A DNA stretch of 64,000 nt from positions 124,001 through 188,000 of the forward strand of contig NZ_SISG01000001.1 of NCBI RefSeq assembly GCF_004310685.1, read 5' to 3'. The DNA comes from Glaciihabitans arcticus. Its GTDB lineage: Bacteria > Actinomycetota > Actinomycetes > Actinomycetales > Microbacteriaceae. A model generated the notes under the pieces. It saw only the letters and a list, made by a program, of their open reading frames with translations, had not been told where the DNA came from and ran no database searches. This document shows positions 34,927-43,472 of the stretch, in pieces. The number at the start of each line of letters is the position of its first letter. Position 1 is the first letter of the stretch. Both the position numbers and the translations under genes were made by a program.

Positions 34927-37887
34927 GTGGCCACTCTCCTCTACCGTCTCGGTCGGTTCTCCTACCGCCGCGCCTGGACGATCATCGCCGTCTGGTTCGT
35001 GGTGCTCGTCGGCATACTCGGCGGGTCGATAGCCCTCGGCGGCTCGACCCAGGAGTCTTTCGCGATTCCCGGCACGGAGTCGCAGGACGCCCTCGACAAG
35101 CTGAGTGCCGTCTTCCCCGCCGTCGCCGGCACCGCCGTACAGGTCGTGACCGTGGCACCCGAGGGCGCGTCCGTCAACGACGACAAGTACAAGGACGCGA
35201 TCGAGGACCAGGCCGACGCGATTGAGAAGCTCGACGGCGTCGAGGCCGTGGTCAGCCCGTTCAGCGAGTACGCCGGCAAGGCGATCTCCGACGACGAAAA
35301 CATGAGCTTCATCCGCGTGCAGTTCGACGGTGCGGCAACCGACGTCACCGACGAGATGCTCACAGATCTGCAGGACACCCGCTCCATAACGGAGGACGCA
35401 GGCATGGAGGTCGCCTTCGGTGGCCAGGTCTTCCAGGACAATACCTTCGGCATCACGATCATCGAGGTCTTCGGCGTGGTGTTCGCGGGCGTTGTGCTGT
35501 TCATCACCTTCGGTTCGCTGGTGTCAGCCGGGATGCCACTGCTCTCCGCCCTCATCGGAGTCGGCATCGTCGTCGGCGGCATTACCACCGTCGCCGCCTT
35601 CACGAGCGTGTCCAGCACGGCACCACTCCTCGCGCTCATGATCGGCCTCGCGGTCGGCATCGACTACGCGCTGTTCATCCTCTCGAGGCATCGAACGCAA
35701 CTCGCCCGCGGCGAGGATCCCGAGGAGTCCGCCGCCATGGCGGTCGGCACGGCCGGAAGCGCCGTCGTCTTCGCAGGCATCACCGTCATCATCGCGCTGC
35801 TCGGTCTGCTCGTGGTTGGCATCCCTTTCCTCAGCACGATGGGTGTCGGCGCGGCGTTCGCCGTGCTCGTCGCGATCTGCATCGCCACGACCCTGCTGCC
35901 CGCTCTGCTTGGACTCGCCAAGGGCCGGCTCGCGCCGAAGCCCGGTAGCCGGGCGTACAAGCGCGCGGTCGCGCATGATGGCGAGACCGGCACCACCACC
36001 ATGGGCATGCGCTGGGTCAAGGGCGTGATGAAGGTTCCCGTGCTCGCCACGATCGGTGTCGTCGCCCTTCTCGGAGTGGTCGCGATCCCCGCGTTCAGCC
36101 TGCAGCTCAGCCTTCCCGACAACGGTTCGGAGCCCGCCGCGTCCACGCAGCGCGAGGCCTACGACCTCATCGCCGACGGCTTCGGTGCCGGGTTCAACGG
36201 CCCGCTCATCGTGTCTGTCGACATCACCCAGACCATCGATATCCTCGACGACCTCGAGGGCGTGCGCTCCGACCTCGAGGGACTCGACGGCGTCGCCTAC
36301 GTCGGCCAGTGCCTCCCCGACGAGACGCTCGACACGGCCATCTGCCAGGTCGTCTCCGAGAACGCGCCGAACTCCGAGGAGACGAAGGCGCTCGTCCAGG
36401 AGATCCGCGACCTCGGCCCCACCATCGCGAACGAATACGACACCCCCATCACCGTCACCGGTGCGACGGCCATCGGCATCGACATCTCCAACCGCCTGAG
36501 TGACGCGCTCATCCCGTTCGGCACGATCGTCGTCGGGTTGTCGATCCTGCTGCTCATGATGGTTTTCCGCTCGGTGCTCGTGCCGATCAAGGCCGCGCTC
36601 GGCTTCCTGCTCTCGGTCGGCGCCTCCTTCGGTGTCGTCGTCGCGATCTTCCAGTGGGGCTGGTTCGCCGACCTGCTGCACATCGACGTGCCCGGCCCGA
36701 TCCTCAGCTTCCTGCCCATCCTTCTCATGGCGGTACTCTTCGGTTTGGCGATGGACTACGAGCTGTTCCTGGTCTCCGGGATGCGCGAGGAGTTCGTCAA
36801 GACCGGCGACGCGCGCTACGCCGTCGCCCACGGATTCGCCAACGGCGCCCGAGTGGTCACCGCCGCCGCGCTCATCATGTTCTTCGTGTTCTTCGCCTTC
36901 GTGCCCGAGGGCTCCGGCGCGATCAAGCCGATCGCCCTGGGCCTCGCCGTCGGCATCGCCGTCGACGCGTTCCTTGTGCGCATGACCCTCGTGCCCGCGA
37001 TCATGACCCTGCTCGGCAAAGCCGCCTGGTGGATGCCGCGCTGGCTCTCCAACCTGCTGCCCAACGTCGACGTCGAGGGCGAGCAGCTGCGCGAGCACCG
37101 CGACGCCGTCGAGTGGGCGCGCGGCCAGGACGGGGCCGTCATCAGCGCAGAGAACCTCGTCGTCGGGTCGCGTGCCAACCCGATCGGGCCGCTCACCTTC
37201 CGCGTGAGCCCTGGGTCCCTCGTGGTCGCGTCGGGCGAGCCCGGCGAGCGACGGCTTCTCGCCGCGACGCTCGGGGGACGCCTCGACCCGGTTGCCGGGT
37301 TGGCGCAGGTGGCGGGACATCCGCTGCCCTCAGAAGCCGCGAGCGTCGCAGGGCTCGTCGCCCTCGCCGACCTCGGGGGAACCGAACGCACCGAGGCCTC
37401 GGTCACCGTCGGCGAACTGCTGGCCGAGCGCATCGAACTCACGCAGCCCTGGTACAGCATGTTCCGAACCGGGCGCGGCAGTGAGCGCTGGCTCGAGCGC
37501 ATCAACTCGGCGATCGAGCAGGTGACGGATGCCACGAACTCGCGCATCACGGCCCAGAGCACGCTCCTCGAACTCCCGCAGCTCGAGCGCGCGATCACGC
37601 TGGCGGCCCTCGCCCTGTGCGAGCGGACTCCGGTGGTCATGCTCGACCAGCTCGACGCCTTCGCGTCGACCGAGGACGAGCGGGCCTTCATCACGGCGAT
37701 CGACCTGCTCGCCCCTGCCACGACGACCGTCGTGATCGGCACTCCGGTGCCGGCCCGCGCACTCGACGTGTCGATGGCCCGTCGCGAGGTTGCCGTGCTC
37801 GATCTCGACGAATCACACCAACTGGAGGCGTCTGCGCGACACCTCGCCCTCGAATCTGAAGTCCTCACGAAAGGCGACGCCCGATGA
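34927..37887 (+). CDS. MMPL/RND transporter fused to a degenerate ABC-ATPase-like domain
   Basis: Predicted 986 residues. The first 710 or so form an MMPL transporter: RLGRFSYRRAWTIIAVWFVV at the N-terminus, two soluble loops, about 12 helices, and GLAVGIDYALFILSRHR plus GLAMDYELFLVSGMREEF, the duplicated family motifs. Residues about 725-970 look like an ABC ATPase that has lost its chemistry: the Walker A position reads GEPGERRLL with no GKS/T, the signature position reads LPQLERAITLAALALCERTP, and the Walker B position ends VVMLDQLDAF with Gln for the catalytic Glu. The GTG start has GGAG from the tetR end upstream. The stop overlaps the yhgE start. Confidence 0.85.
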   Translation: MATLLYRLGRFSYRRAWTIIAVWFVVLVGILGGSIALGGSTQESFAIPGTESQDALDKLSAVFPAVAGTAVQVVTVAPEGASVNDDKYKDAIEDQADAIEKLDGVEAVVSPFSEYAGKAISDDENMSFIRVQFDGAATDVTDEMLTDLQDTRSITEDAGMEVAFGGQVFQDNTFGITIIEVFGVVFAGVVLFITFGSLVSAGMPLLSALIGVGIVVGGITTVAAFTSVSSTAPLLALMIGLAVGIDYALFILSRHRTQLARGEDPEESAAMAVGTAGSAVVFAGITVIIALLGLLVVGIPFLSTMGVGAAFAVLVAICIATTLLPALLGLAKGRLAPKPGSRAYKRAVAHDGETGTTTMGMRWVKGVMKVPVLATIGVVALLGVVAIPAFSLQLSLPDNGSEPAASTQREAYDLIADGFGAGFNGPLIVSVDITQTIDILDDLEGVRSDLEGLDGVAYVGQCLPDETLDTAICQVVSENAPNSEETKALVQEIRDLGPTIANEYDTPITVTGATAIGIDISNRLSDALIPFGTIVVGLSILLLMMVFRSVLVPIKAALGFLLSVGASFGVVVAIFQWGWFADLLHIDVPGPILSFLPILLMAVLFGLAMDYELFLVSGMREEFVKTGDARYAVAHGFANGARVVTAAALIMFFVFFAFVPEGSGAIKPIALGLAVGIAVDAFLVRMTLVPAIMTLLGKAAWWMPRWLSNLLPNVDVEGEQLREHRDAVEWARGQDGAVISAENLVVGSRANPIGPLTFRVSPGSLVVASGEPGERRLLAATLGGRLDPVAGLAQVAGHPLPSEAASVAGLVALADLGGTERTEASVTVGELLAERIELTQPWYSMFRTGRGSERWLERINSAIEQVTDATNSRITAQSTLLELPQLERAITLAALALCERTPVVMLDQLDAFASTEDERAFITAIDLLAPATTTVVIGTPVPARALDVSMARREVAVLDLDESHQLEASARHLALESEVLTKGDAR

Positions 37888-39674
37888 GCCAGCTCGCTCT
37901 CACCACCAACCCCCCGGCCCGCCGCAGGCAGTGGCTGCGCTGGGGCGCACTCGGCGCGGTGGTGCTCGTGCCGCTCGCCTTCGCCGGTCTGTTCGTCGGA
38001 GCGCTCTCCGGTTCTGACAACGCGCTCGAGAACATTCCGGCCGCGATCGTCAACGAGGACTCCCTTGTGACGACCACCGCGGCGGACGGCACCGAGCAGA
38101 ACGTGTTCGCCGGTCGCCAGCTCGTCACCGAGCTCACCGCAAGCGACGCCGAGGGCTTCGACTGGAAGATCACCAACGCCGACGACGCCGAGGAGGCGCT
38201 CGCCAACGGCGAGGTGTACGCGATCCTCACCGTGCCGTCGAACTTCTCGAAATCGATCCTGTCGATCTCGGGCGACGACCCGGTAAAGGCGGACATCGCG
38301 ATCCGCACCGACGACGCGCACTCCTACCTGGGTGGTGCGGTCGCCGAGCAGGTCGGCTCGACCATGGCGGCCACCTTCGGCAACGCCATCACCGCGCAGT
38401 ACATCACGGGGCTGTACTCGGGCCTCGGCGACGTCGGCAAGGCGCTGCAAACGGCAGCGGACGGTGCGGGGGAGCTAGCGGACGGTGCCGAGGGTCTCAC
38501 CGACGGCATCGGCTCCTACTCTGAAGGCGTCGACAAATACACCGGTGGCGTCGACTCGCTTGCTGGGGGACTGGGCACGTTGAACACGGGAGCCGCGGGG
38601 CTCGACAAGCTCACCGCCGGGGCGCGCCAGTACACGTCGGGGATCAGCCAGCTCTACGCGATCATTCAGCCCATAAACGCCAAGATCCAGGCCGGAACCC
38701 CCCTCACCCCGACCGAGGTCTATACCCTGAATCTCGCAACACAGGGGCTGCAGGGCGTTTCGGCGCAGGGCGCCAGCGGCAAGAAATTCGTCGCCGGCGT
38801 CGGCACTGCGGTTTACGGCATCCAGGGCGGCATCTCGAAGAGCGCGTCCGGTGCAGCGCAAATCTCCGGTGGATCGGCCGCCCTGCGCAGCGGTGCCACC
38901 CAGCTCGAGTCGGGTGCAGCCAAGCTCGCGGACGGAGCCGGCGAACTCTCGACCGGTCTTGCGGACGGCGCCGAGGCGGTTCCCGTGTTCGATGAAGACA
39001 CGTCGAAGACTGCCGCAGAAGTCGCCTCTGATCCGGTGGCCGTGGACGTCACGACCGACAACGCCGTGACGGATGTGGGCCAGGGCATCGCGACGTTCTT
39101 CGTGCCTCTCGGACTCTGGATCGGCGCCCTCGCCGTATTCCTCGTGCTGCGCCCGACCACGAACCGTCTGCTCGCCTCCACGGCGAACAATGGCCGGCTC
39201 GTGCTCGCCTCGCTCGTGCGCGCCGGCATTGTGACTGTCGCGCAGGCCCTGCTGCTGGTCGTGCTGCTGCATGTAAGCCTGGGCGTGAGCTGGTCGCTGT
39301 TGCCCGCGACTCTCGGCTTCTCACTGCTCATGGCGCTCGCGTTCACGGCGTTCCACTACCTGCTCACGATCGGATTCGGCCGCGCGGGTCTCGTGATCTC
39401 GCTGTTCCTGCTCGCGATCCAGATCACCTCGACGGGAAGCTTCTACCCGATCGAGCTGCTCGCGAAACCGTTCCAGGTGATCAGCCCATTCCTTCCGCTC
39501 AGCTATGGCGTCTCGGGCATGCAGGGCATCATCTCGGGTGGAGACACGGGAAGCGTCATCCTCGCTGCGGTAGCACTGTTCGCATTCGGCGCGGGTTCGG
39601 TCGCTGTCGCACTGTTCGCGATGCGCCGCACGCGACGGGCCGTCTCGCTCGGGCTGGTTCCGGTCACGGCGTAA
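37884..39674 (+). CDS. YhgE/Pip family membrane protein
   Basis: A 596-residue protein with one N-terminal helix (about 21-43), a long extracytoplasmic region, and about five to six C-terminal helices resembling an ABC-2 type permease. The central region carries the repeated G-A/S-x-x-L-A/x-x-G-A pattern of YhgE/Pip (DGAGELADGAEGLTDGIGS; LESGAAKLADGAGELSTGL), likely an extended helical rod. Pip relatives were first known as phage infection proteins. The ATG overlaps the MMPL stop (ATGA). Together, TetR, MMPL and YhgE form a recurrent actinobacterial cassette, here with the ATPase-like part fused to the MMPL protein. Confidence 0.88.
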   Translation: MSQLALTTNPPARRRQWLRWGALGAVVLVPLAFAGLFVGALSGSDNALENIPAAIVNEDSLVTTTAADGTEQNVFAGRQLVTELTASDAEGFDWKITNADDAEEALANGEVYAILTVPSNFSKSILSISGDDPVKADIAIRTDDAHSYLGGAVAEQVGSTMAATFGNAITAQYITGLYSGLGDVGKALQTAADGAGELADGAEGLTDGIGSYSEGVDKYTGGVDSLAGGLGTLNTGAAGLDKLTAGARQYTSGISQLYAIIQPINAKIQAGTPLTPTEVYTLNLATQGLQGVSAQGASGKKFVAGVGTAVYGIQGGISKSASGAAQISGGSAALRSGATQLESGAAKLADGAGELSTGLADGAEAVPVFDEDTSKTAAEVASDPVAVDVTTDNAVTDVGQGIATFFVPLGLWIGALAVFLVLRPTTNRLLASTANNGRLVLASLVRAGIVTVAQALLLVVLLHVSLGVSWSLLPATLGFSLLMALAFTAFHYLLTIGFGRAGLVISLFLLAIQITSTGSFYPIELLAKPFQVISPFLPLSYGVSGMQGIISGGDTGSVILAAVALFAFGAGSVAVALFAMRRTRRAVSLGLVPVTA

Positions 39675-39736
39675 CGCGCCGGACCTGAGCGGCAAACGGC
39701 GTTGACCGTGGGGCTGTTCGTCGCCCGGTGTGCAGA

Positions 39737-39785
39737 CGCTCGCCCGGGTTGTGACCCGGGCGGGCGACAGTAACCCGGGCGAGCG
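39737..39785. terminator. Inverted repeat after yhgE
   Basis: Perfect 14-base arms CGCTCGCCCGGGTT and AACCCGGGCGAGCG with a 21-base loop, in the 210-base spacer between convergent genes. Confidence 0.55.
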
Positions 39786-39815
39786 GCGCGTCGGGCACCG
39801 CACACCGCACAGCGA

Positions 39816-39861
39816 CGGCCGGCCCCGCCCACGGAGATCACCACGTGGACGGGGCCGGCCG
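39816..39861. terminator. Second bidirectional terminator hairpin
   Basis: Perfect 12-base arms CGGCCGGCCCCG / CGGGGCCGGCCG, 24 bases before the stop end of the wall-anchored protein gene. It probably ends that reverse-strand transcript. Confidence 0.65.
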
Positions 39862-39884
39862 CTGCTGGATGCAGCCGTTGGGTG

Positions 39885-40964
39885 TTACGGCTGCACTCGA
39901 CGCCTTGCCCATACCCCGGCGCCAAGGCCGAGGAGGACGAGCAGTGCCGCACCTAGCAGCGGCAGCGTCGGGTCGAAGCCCGTGTGCGCGAGGCCTGTGG
40001 CAGCCGATGCTGCGCCGCCTCCACCACCGCCCACGGGGGTTCTGAGCACCGGGCACTCACGCACGCTCGCGGCGTGGGATGCGACGGTGACGATAGTGAT
40101 CGGCTTCGCCTTGACCCAGGTGTTGCTGGGCACATCGAGCTCCCAGTCGGTCGTCGTCGTTACGGTGCGCACCTGCACCGTGGACGTCGAGCAGCTCACC
40201 GTCGACGTCGGCACGGAGACCGTGGTCGCGAGCGGCCGCACCGGAGGGGTCGGCGGTACCGGAGGCACGGGCGGCACCGGCGGGGTGGGTGGAGTCGGGG
40301 GAGTGGGTGGAGTCGGCGGGGTGGGTGGAGTCGGTGGGGTCGGCGGCGGCGTGACGCACGGCGCCTTCTTCGGATCCAGCGGACCGGCGAGCATTCCGGT
40401 GAGCACGAGGGTCGGGTTGCCGTCGGCGAACAGATGGTTCCTGGTGGCCGTCGCGGTCACCGAGTAGTTGGCCAGCCCGGTGGTCGCGGTCGGCGTGCCC
40501 CAGGTCGCGTTGGCGATGGCTCCGAGCACGAGGGTGCTCGGCGTGCCACAGGCCGAGGGCGTCGTGGTGACGGCTGCCGCTGCATCCCGAACCGCAGGAG
40601 GAGGCGGTGGCGGAGTACACGGGGTGCTCGTGCCGGTGAAGGTGCGGTCGAAGCCGTGATCGACCGCGTCGACCACGACCTCCCAGCGGTGGGCGGTTGC
40701 CTGGTTGGAGAACGTGAACTGGCGGTTGTAGGACTTGCCGAACCAGTCCTGTGCAATGACGGTGTTGTCGATGGTGACGCGCACGGAGTTGGGGGTCGGC
40801 TTATCGCGACTCGACTGGTAGCTTTCGAGTTTGACCGAGAGGGTCGAACAGGTGGAGCTGACGCTGGGGGTGTGTGCTGATGCTGTGATGGGGGAGGCGA
40901 GCAGGGTCATGCTGAAGGCGATAACGGCCGTTAGGGCAGCCGCTATCAGGGGACGGGTCTTCAC
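39885..40964 (-). CDS. Secreted, sortase-anchored surface protein (LAHTG), Pro-rich
   Basis: Predicted 359 residues. A signal peptide (VKTRPLIAAALTAVIAFSMT, ending near ITASA) is followed by an ectodomain with four or more cysteines, a proline-rich spacer of PTP/PVP units (about residues 205-240), and a C-terminal cell-wall sorting signal: LAHTG near 325, a hydrophobic helix and the RRR tail. LAxTG is recognised by class E sortases of actinobacteria. The GTG start has CTGGAG eight bases upstream. It is a paralogue of the next gene: both share HTPSxS near the mature N-terminus, TSTPCTPP and YSVTATAT. Function is unknown, probably structural or adhesive. Confidence 0.83.
   Translation of the reverse strand: MKTRPLIAAALTAVIAFSMTLLASPITASAHTPSVSSTCSTLSVKLESYQSSRDKPTPNSVRVTIDNTVIAQDWFGKSYNRQFTFSNQATAHRWEVVVDAVDHGFDRTFTGTSTPCTPPPPPPAVRDAAAAVTTTPSACGTPSTLVLGAIANATWGTPTATTGLANYSVTATATRNHLFADGNPTLVLTGMLAGPLDPKKAPCVTPPPTPPTPPTPPTPPTPPTPPTPPVPPVPPVPPTPPVRPLATTVSVPTSTVSCSTSTVQVRTVTTTTDWELDVPSNTWVKAKPITIVTVASHAASVRECPVLRTPVGGGGGGAASAATGLAHTGFDPTLPLLGAALLVLLGLGAGVWARRRVQP
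40283..40352. repeat. Tandem short repeat encoding the Pro-rich spacer
   Basis: A G-rich array of imperfect 9- and 15-base units (GGTGGAGTCGG type on the + strand) inside the surface-protein gene. It encodes PPTPPTPP repeats and is likely to vary in length between strains. Confidence 0.7.
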
Positions 40965-41085
40965 TTGTGTGTGCTCCAGGGGATAGCGCCGTTTCAGGGC
41001 GCGAGCAATCACGCAGCCGGGGGACTACGCGGTGACCAGAGCCCGGGGGAGGCTCGTGATCGGGTGCGTGCCGGAACGGGGATTG

Positions 41086-41132
41086 TAGGTAGAGCGACGG
41101 CAAGCGAGATGAACATATCCCCTATTCGGGGG
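41086..41132 (-). promoter_or_regulatory. Shared upstream element, copy A
   Basis: On the + strand it reads TAGGTAGAGCGACGGCAAGC, then GAACATATCCCCTATTCGGGGG. It lies 122 bases upstream of the LAHTG-protein start and closely matches copy B, including a C4-5/G5 palindrome. Likely a promoter plus activator site on the reverse strand. Confidence 0.55.
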
Positions 41133-41180
41133 ACGCGTCAATATGAAACTAAAACTCGCTCAACTGCTTGATCTGTGGAG

Positions 41181-41207
41181 GAGGGGTGGGTAGAACCCAC
41201 CCCCCTC
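41181..41207. terminator. Hairpin after the second surface-protein gene
   Basis: GAGGGGTGGGT / ACCCACCCCCCTC with an AGA loop and two extra C residues in the 3' arm, directly beyond the reverse-strand stop at 41220. No T-run. Confidence 0.5.
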
Positions 41208-41219
41208 ATGTTTTGCCGG

Positions 41220-42233
41220 TTAGACGGTAATGCGGCGGCGTGCTCGCACGATCAGCAGCGCGATTCCCGCTGCGAGAAGAGCGCCCGCGGCGATCAGTCC
41301 GGCCTGCAGGTCGACACCCGTGGTGACGAGTCCGCCGGTGACTCCGGTAGCCGTCGGAACGACGGGAGTGTCGACCGGTGTGACGGGCGGGTCGGTCGGC
41401 GTCGTGGGCGGGTCGACGGGTGTGGTGACCACGTTCGGGCACTGCACGGCGGTCGCGGGGGTCACGGCTGTCGTGACTGCGCTGACCGGTGCGGTGGGCA
41501 CCCAGGCGTCACCCGCGGTGTTCAGTACGGTGCCGGTGGTGACCGTTGTGGTGGTGCGGGTCACGGTGTCCGTGTCGCAGTCGACGTCATCGACGAAGCT
41601 CGACGTCACGGTGTCGGCCGGCTTGATCGGTGTCGTCGGCGGGGGAGTGGTGACGCACTCGCTCTCGGGCAGTTTCTCGGCGAGGGATCCCTCGAAGAGG
41701 TGCGTGTTCTTGCCGTCCTCGAAGAGCGCGTTTTCGGTGGCCGTCGCGGTCACCGAGTAGGTGGTGCCGGTCAGAACCGGCTCGCTCCACGAGGCGTTCT
41801 CGATCGCGCCGAGTTCGAGCTGCTCGCCCAGATCGCAGGTGGCGGCCTTGACGTTCACCGCGGCGCTCGCCGTGAGCTGCACGGGCGGCGGCGTGCACGG
41901 TGTGCTGGTGCCGTAGAAGTTGCGGTCGTACTGGGTGCCGAGCGCATCGATCTGCACGACCCACTCGTGAGCGACGGTCTTGTCGCCGAGCGAGTACTTC
42001 GCGTCGAACGAGCCGCCGAAGCGGGTGTTGGCGACCTCGGTTCCACCAACGCTGACCTTCACGACATTCGGCGTCGGGTCTTCGTTGGTGGTCTGGTATG
42101 ACACGAGGTGGACGGTGACGTTCTCACAGTCGGCGCTCGCCGAAGGGGTGTGCGCGCTTGCCGGTAGGGCAAGCGCTCCCACCGCAAGGGTGGCGATAAA
42201 AAGGCTGGCCAAAGTGGCCCGGGTGATCTTCAC
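41220..42233 (-). CDS. Secreted, sortase-anchored surface protein, paralogue of the previous gene
   Basis: A 337-residue protein: signal peptide (LFIATLAVGALALPASA), an ectodomain with the same layout as its neighbour (HTPSASADCENVTVHLVSYQ, TSTPCTPPP, YSVTATATENALF, ESECVTTPPP), a Thr/Pro/Val-rich spacer, and a C-terminal sorting signal LVTTG, hydrophobic helix and RARRR tail. LVTTG departs from LAxTG, so anchoring efficiency or sortase choice may differ. The start is GTG with GAGGAG upstream. The tandem arrangement and shared upstream element point to a local duplication. Confidence 0.83.
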   Translation of the reverse strand: MKITRATLASLFIATLAVGALALPASAHTPSASADCENVTVHLVSYQTTNEDPTPNVVKVSVGGTEVANTRFGGSFDAKYSLGDKTVAHEWVVQIDALGTQYDRNFYGTSTPCTPPPVQLTASAAVNVKAATCDLGEQLELGAIENASWSEPVLTGTTYSVTATATENALFEDGKNTHLFEGSLAEKLPESECVTTPPPTTPIKPADTVTSSFVDDVDCDTDTVTRTTTTVTTGTVLNTAGDAWVPTAPVSAVTTAVTPATAVQCPNVVTTPVDPPTTPTDPPVTPVDTPVVPTATGVTGGLVTTGVDLQAGLIAAGALLAAGIALLIVRARRRITV

Positions 42234-42318
42234 GGGTGAATCTCCTCAGCGCGCGTTCGGGCGCGGTTATTCGCACGGAGATGGGTCGTACGAGCGGGTT
42301 TTTTTATGGCCGGATAGC

Positions 42319-42364
42319 TAGGTAAGCGACGGCCAAGAAAGAACCTACCCCCCGGAAGGGGGGG
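42319..42364 (-). promoter_or_regulatory. Shared upstream element, copy B
   Basis: On the + strand it reads TAGGTAAGCGACGGCCAAG, then GAACCTACCCCCCGGAAGGG, ending in a G-run. It lies 86 bases upstream of the second surface-protein start and matches copy A. The CCCCCC/GGGGGG hairpin at 42348-42364 may also terminate corA transcription. Confidence 0.55.
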
Positions 42365-42411
42365 TGTACCGAACGGTTCGGCGAATCACTCAGCTTTCGT
42401 CCAGCCAGCGC

Positions 42412-43380
42412 TCAGAGCCAGTCCCGCTTCTTGAACGACAGATACAGGGACAGGGATGTCACGGCGATGAGCCCGAGCGACAGCCAGGTACCCCATCCCG
42501 TGCCGTATCCGAGGAACTGCAGGTTCTGTCCGAAGAACCCCGTGATGGCGGTCGGAACGGCGATGATCGCCGCCCAGCTCGTGACCTTCTTCATGATGAG
42601 GTTCATCCGGTTGCCTTGGATGGAGATGTTCGTCTCGAGGATCGTTGTGACGAGGTCGCGCAGCGACTCGGTCCACTCCGTCGCCCGCAGCACGTGGTCG
42701 TAGATGTCCTGGAAGTACGGCTGCATCGCGGGGGACATGACTTCGAGGTCGCGGCGCAGGATGGTGTTCACCACCTCCCGCATCGGAAGCACCACGCGTC
42801 GCAGCAGCACGAGGCTCTTGCGCAGCTCGAACGACCGGCGCTGCACCTCGCCATCGCGCGGGCGCTCGTCGAAGAGGGCGTCTTCGAGGGACTCGATCTC
42901 GGCGTCGAGCTGCTGCACGGCATCGAAGTGCCCATCCACTATCGAATCGAGGAGGCCCCACAGCAGGTAGGAGACGCCGTTCTTCGCGAGCTCCCTGTCA
43001 TCGTCCCACCGGCGGACCACGTCGGCGATGTCGAAGCTGCCGTCGTGCACGGTGACGAGGGCGGTAGGGGTGATGAAGGCCTTGACCTCGGTGCGGTGCA
43101 GCTCGCCGGTATCGGGATCGAGCTTTACCGAGTAGGCGGCGAGAAACAGGTGCGAGTCGTAGTGGTCGAGCTTCGGGCGCTGGTGGTCGTGCACGGCGTC
43201 TTCGACAGCGAGCTCGTGCAGGCCGAGCTCCTCCCTGATCGCGGCAAGGTCCTCTTCGGTCGGGGAGATGAAGTCCGCCCAGACCGCGCAACCCTTCTGC
43301 GCGATGTGGTCGGAGATGTCGGCGACCGGAAAGTCGTCGAGGGCGAGCACGCCGTTCTTGTACAGCCGAGTAGTCGCCAT
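42412..43380 (-). CDS. corA: CorA family metal-ion transporter
   Basis: A 322-residue protein with a large cytosolic N-terminal domain and two C-terminal helices (VTSWAAIIAVPTAITGFFG, then WGTWLSLGLIAVTSLSLYL), as in CorA pentamers that import magnesium or cobalt. The usual Gly-Met-Asn selectivity motif at the end of the first helix is Gly-Gln-Asn here (FFGQNLQF), so ion preference could differ. The ATG start has TAGCAT seven bases upstream and no ribosome binding site, suggesting a leaderless transcript. It is divergent from otsA. Confidence 0.9.
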   Translation of the reverse strand: MATTRLYKNGVLALDDFPVADISDHIAQKGCAVWADFISPTEEDLAAIREELGLHELAVEDAVHDHQRPKLDHYDSHLFLAAYSVKLDPDTGELHRTEVKAFITPTALVTVHDGSFDIADVVRRWDDDRELAKNGVSYLLWGLLDSIVDGHFDAVQQLDAEIESLEDALFDERPRDGEVQRRSFELRKSLVLLRRVVLPMREVVNTILRRDLEVMSPAMQPYFQDIYDHVLRATEWTESLRDLVTTILETNISIQGNRMNLIMKKVTSWAAIIAVPTAITGFFGQNLQFLGYGTGWGTWLSLGLIAVTSLSLYLSFKKRDWL

Positions 43381-43387
43381 GGGGGAA

Positions 43388-43393
43388 ATGCTA
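43388..43393 (-). promoter_or_regulatory. -10 box of leaderless corA transcript
   Basis: On the reverse strand, TAGCAT seven bases before the ATG. Confidence 0.45.
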
Positions 43394-43472
43394 GCCGCGC
43401 GGCGACTGATAAAGTTGACACGGCTTACCGACCCGGCTGTGCTGCACGACCGAGACGAAACAACGCAACTCC

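Noticed and set aside
35524-37320. Long antisense frame across the MMPL gene, rich in Asp, His, Glu and Arg
   Set aside because: Composition is that of a shadow frame in high-GC DNA, with no domain, start signal or operon context.
40283-40352. Short regular repeats suggesting a CRISPR or regulatory array
   Set aside because: The units are 9-15 bases, contiguous without spacers, and encode the proline spacer of a surface protein.
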